Source: Liolophura sinensis (Eukaryota > Mollusca > Polyplacophora > Chitonida > Chitonidae). From it: a DNA stretch of 64,000 nucleotides. The notes under the pieces were generated by a model, which saw only the letters and a program-made list of their open reading frames with translations, was not told where the DNA came from and searched no databases. The stretch is from contig NC_088296.1 of the NCBI RefSeq assembly GCF_032854445.1, forward strand, positions 19,636,853-19,700,852, given 5' to 3'. Positions 11,850-44,589 of this stretch are shown here, piece by piece (positions within the stretch are counted from its first letter, which is position 1; every line of letters begins with the position of its first letter). A program made the translations under genes and the position numbers.

Positions 11850-12100
11850 TCTCGCGCCGTACACTACGCATCCGGGTAATCATAACGCACCGGGACGCTC
11901 TGGCTGGTCATAATTTTCTATTGTCGTCCCGCACCAATCCGGGCCATAAGTCTTACATGCCGGGTCTAAGAGACTGCGGCAGAGTGGGCTTGTATCAAAC
12001 CCCATGTCGTGTTAACAAGACAAGCAGTGATCCAGTAACCGCAAAGTTCGCTTATATGAGATTTCCGTCTAGAAATGAGACGCTGCTCTATGTGCAAACC
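11850..12100 (+). repeat. Interspersed repeat X, copy 2
   Basis: Pairs with 6583-6826 in opposite orientation, about 5.3 kb apart. Similarity stops sharply after 'gaaatgagacgctgctctat' in this copy. Confidence 0.75.
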
Positions 12101-12249
12101 GTTAGTTCAGATTTTTTTTACCTTTGTAATGTCTTTTTTTTCGCCTTCCTCCTCGTCGCTGACGTCACTCCTGACCATTCGCGACGTCCACTCACTTCGC
12201 CGCGATGCGGTTAGTGCCGAGACGTGCACCCCACATACTCCACACAGAG

Positions 12250-12620
12250 AGTAAGTGAGTGAGTGCTTGGGGTTTAACGTCGTACTCAACAATTTTTCAG
12301 TCATATGACGACGAAGGAACCATTAGGGTGCATGTACGTGTAATGTGCCTCCTTGTTGCAGGACTGATTTCCACCGCTCTTTTATTTAGTGCTTGCTTCA
12401 CTGAGACGACTTACCGAAGGCAAGTAAGGCGCCCCGCCCGAGCCATTATACTGATACGGGTTCAACCAGTCGTTGCACTACCCCCTTCATGCTGAACGCC
12501 AAGCGAGGAAGTTACAACTTCTCTTTTAAAGTCTTAGGTGGTGACTCGATCAAGGATTGTTCCTGGATCTACCGGTCCCGAAGCGGACGCTCTACCAACT
12601 GTGCTATCCGGGCCGGTGTC
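12250..12620 (-). mobile_element. tRNA-headed SINE (family 2), best copy
   Basis: The same parts as the copy at 459-811 are present. The head ends near 12617 ('ctctaccaactgtgctatcc' on the plus strand) and the tail starts with the GTGAGTGAGTG run at 12254. Confidence 0.82.
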
Positions 12621-12797
12621 CACACAGGGAGACCGGAAGGTCGTACGGAGGCTCACGGGAACTCGTGTTCACGTGCACATCCGGCCCATTCTGCGCACTA
12701 TCCGGATGCTGTACTCTGGCAACAGAGAGTCACAATACGCAAAGCATTTCAGTGCGGTACAGTTTCAAAATGGGAAAGTGAAGTTCAGTGAAGTGAA

Positions 12798-12924
12798 GCC
12801 CACTTACACGAAGCCTTCTTAACGTTAAGAAACAGGCAACTACCATGGCGACGTAATGGGTGAAGTGCTGGTTACCATGGTAGCTATGTGCTCTTAATGT
12901 TAAGAGGGCTTCGTGTATGTGGGC
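12798..12924. mobile_element. Fold-back/MITE-like element, 127 bp
   Basis: Arms of about 33 bases ('gcccacttacacgaagcctt' leftmost; the right arm ends 'gcttcgtgtatgtgggc') match with few differences. They contain a smaller palindrome, CTTAACGTTAAG, and enclose a ~60-base loop that has its own short inverted repeat (taccatgg ... ccatggta). Confidence 0.75.
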
Positions 12925-15714
12925 CTGATGTGTGAGCTCCGAAATTACAATTTCCCGACGGAATTTTACTCCTATTGATTGGTTTCCACGATAAATACAG
13001 CATTACCAACAGACATACATAGTACCTACCCTGAATAAGATAACGTGCGTAAAATGGCTCTTGCCATTTCAGTCGAAGATGGTCTGTCCATCGAATAGAC
13101 CGGATGCGCTGGGGTGACGCTAATTGCAGACTAGGAGGGCCGTTCCACTACAAAATAAATATACAGGGCATTGTTTAGACCAAACATGAATGCATATTGC
13201 CATTTCTTTATTTATATTCCGTAAAAAATAAAATAATCTAAAATTTGTCGTAATACCGATTCCAAACAAACCGGATTTGGCCAAGTCCAAATTTATAATC
13301 TGAAATATGTGGACATCAGTTCAACAGTTGAAATGAGATGGCCTAGCACGTGTACAGGTAAGACAAGCTGTCGCAAATTTGAATTTTTCGTCCAAACGCT
13401 ACGCATAATTCTGAACTTTTAACCTTAATTAAAGAAATTCGATTTGTGGAATCTACACCTGTTCCACTTAACTTTGTCAGCTCTGTTTAGAATAAATGAA
13501 TGAATGATGATGGACTGTTTTTACTCCGGCAGAATTGTAACCGATCCGTGGCGGCTGTGCATGTTGAAGCTTAAAAGACTAGCCAATAACTTTGATCGCG
13601 TATTTATGGCTATAAGGCGGTGGTACTATATTTTTGAAGCTTGTCGTGCAGGGCGCTTTCTTTGATATGACAGCTTGTATAAATACCGTCCAGTAACCTG
13701 TTGATTTCATTACACGTGTGTTTCTAGAATTATATTCAGGCTACAGTTTGATAGAAACATTCATTGTTCATTTCATTCAAACTGTAATCATTTCGAAGAC
13801 AAATTTCGAAATATCGGTTCTAAACTATCTCACGTCATGGAACAGGAAGTGCAAAAGTGAAACAAAAGTCACTCGTTTGGAAAAATATTCACCATTCAGT
13901 TGGTCGATTTACGAGTAGTCGAGGGGCTGACATCACTCAAAAGTCAGGCCTTGAAGTCACTGATTTGTCTCATACTAGAACTCATAATACACAAGTTAAT
14001 AACCAATCCAACTATTGTCAAATTTAGTTGGCTATGGTCAACTAAAACTAAAACTACAGTTACCCTTACTTCTAGTCTCACTAAAGTCAAATCTAGTAGC
14101 AGCGCCACATTCTGATCTCTCCCATTACTAGAAGCACAGGTACATGTGCACTTATTTCCAGTCCCAACAAAGTTAGGACTTACGGACTAGAACTACTGGC
14201 AGAACTATAGTTACTTCACAATCCTTTAACCGATCTTGTGTGACTGCGGAGGTTAAACTTTAGTATAGACCAGAATCACCATTTGAATACACCAGGCCAG
14301 GTTGTCCAAAGGGTTGTTAGCCACTTCACGCCAACCAGAGGTTAAATTTAACCTTTCGTTAAACAATCGTGCCCAGCTGTGCGAGGTTAGGTAATGCATG
14401 TGGACTATACATTCTCCCAAAAAACGTTCCGTGTTACGAGTCAAGCAATGACCATAAACTATTAATTTTGTGTTGAAACTCAGATTTTAGCACAAAGAAA
14501 AGAGGTAAAGACAAACAGAGAAACGTCTTTCTGGAATCGATATAACTCTCAGAATCTAGCAAAATGAGTAACTTAATCACGGGAAATAAAACCTTACATT
14601 TGACATTGGCACATTTTCTTGGCTTCATCATTAATATTGATAAACAAGCATTCTGGGATAATTGCTTTTGCAAAACATGTCCCCTGTATACCGATGTGAG
14701 CCGTCATTATGGACCAGCTGGTCCTGTATACACAGTATAGGACGTACAATGGGACTTTACAACAGCCGAACACAAGAATATGCCGTTGTTCTCTTCGAAA
14801 GAATTGAAAAATAGCACAAACACTACCACCATTTAGTTCTTAATGACTGTAATGCTTTCAGAAAAGTCCGAAAGAATTACCATAATGAAAGTCATAGTTA
14901 GGTTTTAGTATTTGACGATACACCGAAAAAAATAGGAAAAATGTTGGTAAACTGTCAATGCCAAGAACAGCTGAAAAATTGGTCGGAAAATCCACAAGTT
15001 GTCTCTTTCTTGTCACATTAAAGCCATATACAAAGTTTTGAACTGAAAATGGTCAACCGTTTGGAAATGAAAAATTAAAATTTTGTGCAAAACAGGACAA
15101 GACGACCACAATTTAAAGGAAATTGGACATAAATGATGGACACTCAAACTATATCTGTAACTTGAAATGTTTGACGAAGCTATACACGCATTTTAAATTC
15201 AGTATGACAGACTTGGATTTTCTTGGATACAAAATATATTCGGAAAATTTTTTCGCCTGACTGCTTTACAGACGGGGTGTAAGCGTAGTCCGATTCTCAT
15301 GGTGACGGTATATGTGAACAGACATTCGTATACCAGCCGTCTACCAAAATGGAAGTTCCTGGTCAATATTCGCAAGGCCAACTTCCAAAACTATTTTTAA
15401 TACAAACTACCCAAAAACCTAAGGAAGTATAAAATTGGGGTACAATCATGCAAAGAGAAGCAGCCAACACCTTTCAACCATGTTAGAAAGACGCAAGGAA
15501 TGCTCCAGGCGAATGAATGAAATCAGTAATCATATACCATGCCAATATATAAGTTTTCGATAATCAGAATATGTATGTCAGATGGGTTTTCATTGTCACT
15601 GTTCATATATCTAACTCACCGATCTAAATCAACATGATGAATATACAGCACCTAGCCCCATGTTACGATGGATTATGTAGGATTATGAAACAGAAAGACA
15701 GGCAATGTACTTAC
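12925..15714. other. Unassigned DNA below the modular gene
   Basis: The exon ending at 15715 has a strong donor, so further minus-strand exons are expected here or beyond the window. None was recognised. Confidence 0.4.
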
Positions 15715-38260
<22,546 letters not shown>

Positions 38261-38694
38261 CACTGAGACACGACATTTACGTTACGCAGGCGCAAGGTGA
38301 GCAACTGGGTCCAAGATTTGTCTCCATCCGAACTGAAGTGTGAAGGAGTACTGAACGGGTAATACTGCCACACAGACAGTTTAATTGTTGATACACTATA
38401 AATATCCATAAAACTACCATTTTGCAACTAACTAAAGCATATCATAATATTGTTCGTTTTGCAAAGAAGTGAAACTATTTCCCAGTATTACTAAACACCT
38501 GTGGTCATAATAGGTTGAGTTTTCGATATGTTCCACAAAAAGTGCAAGATGCATGTGGTTGTATGGCATGGTAACACGCGAAAGAAAGAGGATAAGTGTC
38601 AGGAGACCCGGGGTCAACCCAAACACTTTGAAAATGATATTTGTTGCTGTCGGACTGGGCGCTGACCACTAACAGGTCAGAGCAAGGAAACAGC

Positions 38695-38890
38695 ACTCTT
38701 TGGCCCGGTGTCAGTGACTGTGAATGTGACTGGGTGGAGTGTCATATCGGGTGTCTTCGGCATGATTATTCATTGGCGACAGCACTTCAGCCCTGCCCCA
38801 AGAAGACATAGAATATGTTTACACACCTAATGATTTCTCGTTGTCGCTTGACTTAAAAATTGCTAAATACTGCGTAAAACCTCAAGCACA
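38695..38890 (+). mobile_element. Repeat sharing the family-2 tail (family 3)
   Basis: Shares long words with 61425-61650 ('ggtgtctt.ggcatgat', 'cacctaatga.ttctcgt'). It ends like the family-2 tail in reverse ('tgacttaaaaattgctaaat'). Confidence 0.6.
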
Positions 38891-39039
38891 AATGTATTCA
38901 TACATAAATAAAACCAAAGATCTCCTGACCTATATTCCTTGCATTTAAGATATCCGCAAATGATGTAGTACGCCTCCTTTGTCGTGCTCTGCACGATGAT
39001 TCTTCTGCAAACGTTTTTCCTGCAATGCATGGTACCAGT

Positions 39040-39675
39040 AATGACAATGATAATCCTATTGGTAATGGTACTGGTCATAATAACGAGAATAAAAATGGCA
39101 GTGATATTGGTAATCGTTTTGGTAATGGCATTGGTCATAATAGCGGTAGTGATTGATAGTGGCGGGTGCAATGATAAATTCCATTTGTAATGGTATTGAT
39201 CATAATAGCGATAATAATAATGGCAGTGATAATGATAGTCCTGTTGGCAATGGTAATGGTCATAATAGCGATAATGATAATGGCAGTGATAATTGTAATT
39301 CTATTGATAATGGTATTGGTCATAATAGCCATGTGCAATGATAAATTCCATTGGTAATGGTATTGGTCATAATAATGATAATGATAATAGCAGTGATATT
39401 GGTAATCCTCTTCGTAATGTCATTGATCATAATACCCATAATGATAATGGCAGTGATAATGATAATCCTCTTTGTAATGTCATCGGTCATAACAACGATA
39501 ATGATAATGACAGTGATAAGCTTCTTGATAATGGTATTGGTCATGATAGCGATAATGATAATGGCAGTGATAATGACATTCCTATTGGTAATGGTGTTGG
39601 TCAGAATAGCAAAAGTGATAATGGTAATCCTGGTGGAAATGGTAATAATAGCGATAATGGCAGTGATAATTGTAA
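39040..39675. repeat. 60-bp minisatellite with 20-codon periodicity, ~11 copies
   Basis: The units are built from GATAATGGCAGTGATAAT-like and GGTAATGGTATTGGTCATAA-like halves. Since 60 is a multiple of 3, the same peptide recurs in one plus frame (DNDNGSDNDNPLCNVIGHN), rich in Asp, Asn, Ser and Gly. No start context, splice site or homologous neighbour supports a gene. Confidence 0.92.
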
Positions 39676-39693
39676 CTAGATGTACAATATATA

Positions 39694-39861
39694 CTGACGT
39701 CCAAAAGAAACTTTACCCAGGCTTTGAGAGACGACCGAACAAAAGCAACCACATATGCATATGCAGGAGATATGTATTCAAGAGAGTAATGTTTTTGGGT
39801 GGTGTGAACTAAAAATGAAACGAGTTAACATGGCTTTTGTAAAGTTTTTTTTGGACGTCAG
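39694..39861. mobile_element. MITE, mariner-like, copy 2 (168 bp, inverted and internally shortened)
   Basis: The same ends are seen ('ctgacgtccaaaagaaactt' and a matching right end to 39861), and the internal words of copy 1 appear in reverse complement ('ggctttgagagacgaccgaa', 'caaaagcaaccacat'). Confidence 0.85.
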
Positions 39862-40031
39862 AATAATACAAAACTCCAGTTTTACACACAACGCTGCAAA
39901 AAATTATCCTTCAAATTATTCTGTCTGAGCCTTTACAATAAAAGCCGACTCAAGTCACAATATCTACTGAAAGAAATTATTGCAAGTTGATTTTATTTTT
40001 ATTTTTATTCACCGATCTGGATAAAACGACA

Positions 40032-40112
40032 TTCACGTCGCCGTTGTCTGTGTGAAATATTCTTGAGTACGGCGTAAAACATCAACCAAATCAATAAGTC
40101 CGATAAATAAAT
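40032..40112 (+). mobile_element. SINE (family 1) tail fragment
   Basis: The word 'gaaatattcttgagtacggc' plus AATAAATGAA. Confidence 0.75.
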
Positions 40113-40367
40113 GAAAACATTTTTGCTTTTAGGATGGCCACATGGTTGTACTCATTACCCATATGACACATGTTATCTGAACTGGTATGTTAATAATGAT
40201 AAAAAAAACAACAAGGGCTTCCTCTTGCTTCGGTTGTAATGGTTTTTCATTTCTGTAATGTTAACTCACCATTTCGCTGTGACATTTTCCCAAAAAAGCC
40301 CTGCATATCGGGTATACATATCTCTCACAATTGCATACATTAGGGCAGATACTAACAACGACGATTC

Positions 40368-40429
40368 CGAACTACGTCTTGCAGGCGTCGTATGCGTGAA
40401 ATATTCTGGAGTACGACGTAAATGAAATG

Positions 40430-40435
<6 letters not shown>
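40368..40435 (+). mobile_element. SINE (family 1) tail fragment
   Basis: The word 'gaaatattctggagtacgac' is followed by the AT run. Confidence 0.7.

Positions 40436-40499
<64 letters not shown>
40433..40499. repeat. (AT)n microsatellite at a SINE tail
   Basis: A pure AT run of about 33 units starts at the point where a plus-strand SINE fragment (40370-40432) should have its A-rich tail. Confidence 0.97.
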
Positions 40500-40501
<2 letters not shown>

Positions 40502-40816
40502 TTGAGTAAGGCGTTACGCACCAACACTACACAACAAATAAATGACATCACTTTACCCTATAAGTTAGCCAGTATCCATAAATAAATAAAACTCCATTGA
40601 TCGATAAACACTCTCTTCAAACTGCATTTTACTTCACTCGATATGTTGTAAAATAATAAACAAGAATTCCTTCTAGCACGTCTTCAAAAGTATACATAGG
40701 CTAGGTTATCTGCCCCTGTCCGTCTGTTTTCGGTCCGCGCGGGCTGCACGTTGGACACCCGGAAAGATGGAGGGTGACAGTCACGATGGCTCTGGCTCGT
40801 TGCTTCTGTAATATCT

Positions 40817-40905
40817 AGTAAATAAATAAATAAATGAAAAAAGAAAATAAATAAATAAATAAAAAAAGAAAATAAAAAAAAAAATAAAAAAATATAATTA
40901 TAAAA
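40817..40905. repeat. A-rich AAATA-type simple repeat
   Basis: AAATAAATAAATAAA-type sequence, then mixed A/T runs; probably an expanded retroelement tail. Confidence 0.9.
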
Positions 40906-41211
40906 GAAAAACAAAAATGGCAATACAAAACATTGCTTTGTTAATCCAGGATTTTACAGTCGTATAGCAACGCCTAATTAAATTAAAGCTCTGACATTCC
41001 TATGTTTCGTTCCATAAAATTCTGAGTAAGTAACTCATTACACAATAATAATAATACACTTCCAGATTTATTCCCCTTGTTAAAGCTGTCCTAAAATGTT
41101 TCGCTCCACACCAAACATGTTTGAGCCTTGTCACCAATGCTTTAAGATGTCGTTTTTACATAGCAAAACAATTGGGAACTAAGAGAATGGCTAGAATATT
41201 ATATCCAAATA

Positions 41212-41340
41212 TCCCCTTCATGCTAAACGCCAAGCGAGGAAGTTACAACTCCCTCTTTAAAGTCTTAGAGTTTGACTTGAACCAGGATTGATCTTGGATC
41301 TACCGCTCCGGATCTACCGATCACCTGTCCAGCTGCTATA
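41212..41340 (-). mobile_element. SINE (family 2) head fragment
   Basis: 'atgctaaacgccaagcgagg' and the B-box region 'accaggattgatcttggatc' match the family-2 head. It adjoins the LINE remnant. Confidence 0.65.
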
Positions 41341-43740
41341 GTGCTAAAAATTTTACTTAACACCCAGAAACCCTCGATTATGACAATCAGGAATGTTGCA
41401 CTATATGGTAATAGCCCTTTTGAGTCTTGCAAGATACGCGTTGATCTTTCTTTCTTCGATGAAGGTTGTGGATATGAGTCTTCTATTTTGTTGGAATTAT
41501 TTATCGCCCTCCAAGCAAAAACGTCTGTCATTTTAACAAAAAATTAAGCCCAATCTTCGTAATATAGCCCCAAGCAAAAATATGTATTACCTTGGGTGAC
41601 TTCAATATAGACTTATTCAAGTTTGATAGCCATTTGCCAACAGAAAGTTTTTTTTTTTGAACTAATGATGTGTCATTACCCTTTTCCTTCCATTACAAAA
41701 CTTACTCGAGTATGTTCTCGCTCTGTAACGCTCATAGATAACATCGTTACAAACTGGCATGTTCAACTCAGTTTCTCCGGTATATTTTTAACAGATATAT
41801 CTGACCATATCCCTATATTCAGTATCTTCTCGACTAATGCTTTTTCGAAAGAAACATCAACTTACTCTTTTCGAAAAAAGACTCCAGAATAAGTCAATCT
41901 CTTTAAAGAATACGTTAAAAATATAGACTGGCACGACGTTCTTTTATCTATTATAGTGTTAATGAGGATTTATCCTGTTTTACTGGGAAATTATCCATCA
42001 GCTCCGACACATGCTTTCCTGTTGTGACCATAGACAGCCCTTTAATAACTTTTTTCGACATTTGCTTCCAGTCTTGATGCTAAGATACCCCAGCCCTAAA
42101 CATTTTTCAGATTTTCTAAGTGAGCACGCAGAAGAAAACTTTCAATTTTCGCCATTTTCGCTAGGTCTTGTTGAAGCCACTGTACACAGTCTAAAGTCAT
42201 CAGCTCCAGGCTTAGATGGCATTTGCATGTGTGAACTCAAACTAGTTGCAAAAGATATTTCAACTCCCCTTGCACATATAGTTAATTTGTCCCTTGTGTC
42301 GGGCTGTGTAGTCTGTGCAAAATAATGGAAAACTAGTTGTAAACATGATGAATGATTTTCTGACAGCCAGTGCCAGCCATCTAGTTTTAGAACTCGGCAC
42401 TCCACTACCCACACCGCGAGCACTCTGTACAACTACCTCGTAGTTCCCAAAGACGCCAAACAACATTCTGTCGTGTCTTTCCTTGACCAATAAAAAGCTT
42501 TTTACACTGTCAGCCACAAAATCCTTCTACAAAAACTCGAATACTATGGGTTTCGAGCTCACAGCGTTCAGTGGTTCGAGAACTGTCTGTCTGGGCGATC
42601 CCAATCAGTTCACTTTGAGGGAAATATCTCAAAAGACCGAAAGGTAAATTGTAGTTTTCCCCAGGGCTCCATTCTCGGTCCTATATTATTTTTATTGTAC
42701 ATTAATGACATCACAGCATCATCGGGTACTCCGAATACTACATTATTTGATAATGCGCCTACAAGCGCCGAGGCTGTATAAAAAATAAGGCACTTCCGCC
42801 ACCGTTATATTTGTATGGCGTTGAAATGGCCAGCCTTCAAGAACACAAGGGAGTTTATTTTAATCCAAGGCTGTCTTGGACATCTCACATTAACTTTATT
42901 AGTAAGAAGAATATCCAGAAATATTGACATCATCAAACACATTCGAGCAAATGCCAACAAAAAACACTGCTTATTTTGTACTGTTCTCTGATATTCTTTT
43001 ATCTTTCGTATGCAAATGTTTTACGGGGTAACACATACATGAGTCATCTCCATCACTTAGCAATTCTTCAGAAACGCGTCATCCGCGTCATCGCTTACTC
43101 ACAAAGACTGGATAATGCGACTCCAATATTTAAAAACCTACTTGCCCAAATACACAGATGCTCATCCCTGCTACTCGCACTTAAATACGCTCACCAATCA
43201 CCCTCTCTTCCTCGTAAATTTCAACAGCTGTTCAAAAGACAATCTTACGTTCACAATTACCCAACCAGATCCTATTCTTTCAATCTCCATGTACCTTTTC
43301 TAACTTCAAATCTATCCACACAATTCTTCAGATCATCAGCCCCAAGGGAGTGGAATAAGCTTCCTGCAAACCTTAAAGTAACCAACGCCACATCTTTATT
43401 CAAATCCAGGTTAAAAGATTTTTTAATTAACAATATTTGACCCACATTATTCATACAATCTACGAGACAGAAGGTGTAACACAAAATATTATTCACACTA
43501 TTGTGTGGGTTTTTGTAGTGTTACATTTCTATGAGTTTTTCCCCCCAAGTAAACTTGTTTTTTGTTAATACAATTGTTCAATAATTATCGCTCCTCACCA
43601 AACATGTATTGTTATTATTTGTTAATAATGAGTCAGGAATAGAACAAGACCTTCGGGCTTTAATCCCGCCATTTACGAGATATGTAATTATACGTATATT
43701 TACGTATGGTGAATAAACATTCAATTCAATTCAGTTTAAT
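41340..43740 (+). mobile_element. Degenerate non-LTR retrotransposon (LINE; CR1/L2/jockey-like)
   Basis: Pieces appear in order. First, the end of an APE-type endonuclease (a GDFNIDL-like segment near 41600, then TLIDNIVTN and LTDISDHIPIF at 41720-41820). Then reverse transcriptase parts: KSSAPGLDGI at 42200, FLDQ-KAFYTVSHKILLQKL at 42480-42530, FPQGSILGPILFLLYINDIT at 42655-42715. Last, a C-terminal region open to 43440 that ends FKSRLKDFLINNI. The YxDD active-site segment has decayed to LFDNAPT. Stops and frameshifts interrupt every part. The 3' end (about 43600-43738) has 'gaccttcgggctttaatccc' and closes near 'gaataaacattcaattcaat'. It is 5' truncated and dead. Confidence 0.85.
42976..43440 (+). 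pseudogene. C-terminal region of the LINE reverse transcriptase ORF
   Basis: The longest intact piece of the LINE (about 154 codons). It includes LAILQKRVIRVIAYSQRLDN, ALKYAHQSPSLPRKFQ and SSAPREWNKLPANLK, the conserved tail typical of jockey/CR1-like proteins that follows the polymerase domain. Confidence 0.85.
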
Positions 43741-44329
43741 AATGTTATGAAATGTGGAGTTCATAGTAACAGGTAAAGGTGAACGTTTAACACATTTCGT
43801 TCATATGGCTAGGGTGTGGGAAGTTATCTCACTTGAGTGTAGTATAAGGGACATCGCTACAACTTGCTTCTTGCCAATTAAAGTCTCATTCTCGAATCCG
43901 TCTTTCACTGGTTCAGCTGCGTTTTCAAGGCTGGAAATTTCCAAGTTTTTTCTGGTGGAAACCGCTGATTCTTCCATGCTCAAGTGTAAATAAATGTATT
44001 TTTTGCGTGGACATAAATAAATAAACCTTCACAATTTAAACCTATAAAAATCAAACAGTATGCCTATTCCTTAGACAGATCCAGACTGTTAGATTGTTAG
44101 ATGTTGTAGTGGAATCGGAAAACACTTCTACGTAGCAACACGTTAAGGGGATTTCTTTGATCGCCATCAAGGAGATAGAGAGAATTTCATCTACTATTCA
44201 CACTGATGAAACTGTTTTACCGAGTCACGAGGGAAAACCCAAGATGTCTTCCAGACCCGGACAGAACGCTAGCGTTGTGAAAACGTGCATGATCCAGCCT
44301 TGGGGCGTCATTTGAAAGGAGTGTTAAGA

Positions 44330-44546
44330 GATATATTTATTTATGTATTTGATGGGTGTTTTACGCCGTCCTCAATAATATTTCACTTATACGACGGCGG
44401 CCAGCATTATGGTAGGTGGAAACTGGGGAGTGCCCGGGGGAAATCCACGACCATCCGCAGGTTGCTGCAGACCTTCCCACCTACGGCCGGAGAAGAAGCC
44501 AGCATGAGCTGGACTTGGACTCACAGCGACTACATTGGTGAAGTGT
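44330..44546 (-). mobile_element. SINE (family 1), 5' truncated
   Basis: Tail, core and B box are present in minus orientation; the A-box end of the tRNA head is missing. It lies just before the Ty3/gypsy remnant. Confidence 0.88.
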
Positions 44547-44589
44547 TAAGAGAAACTCCGTACTTGCCATTTCTTAACTCAAGGTATGA

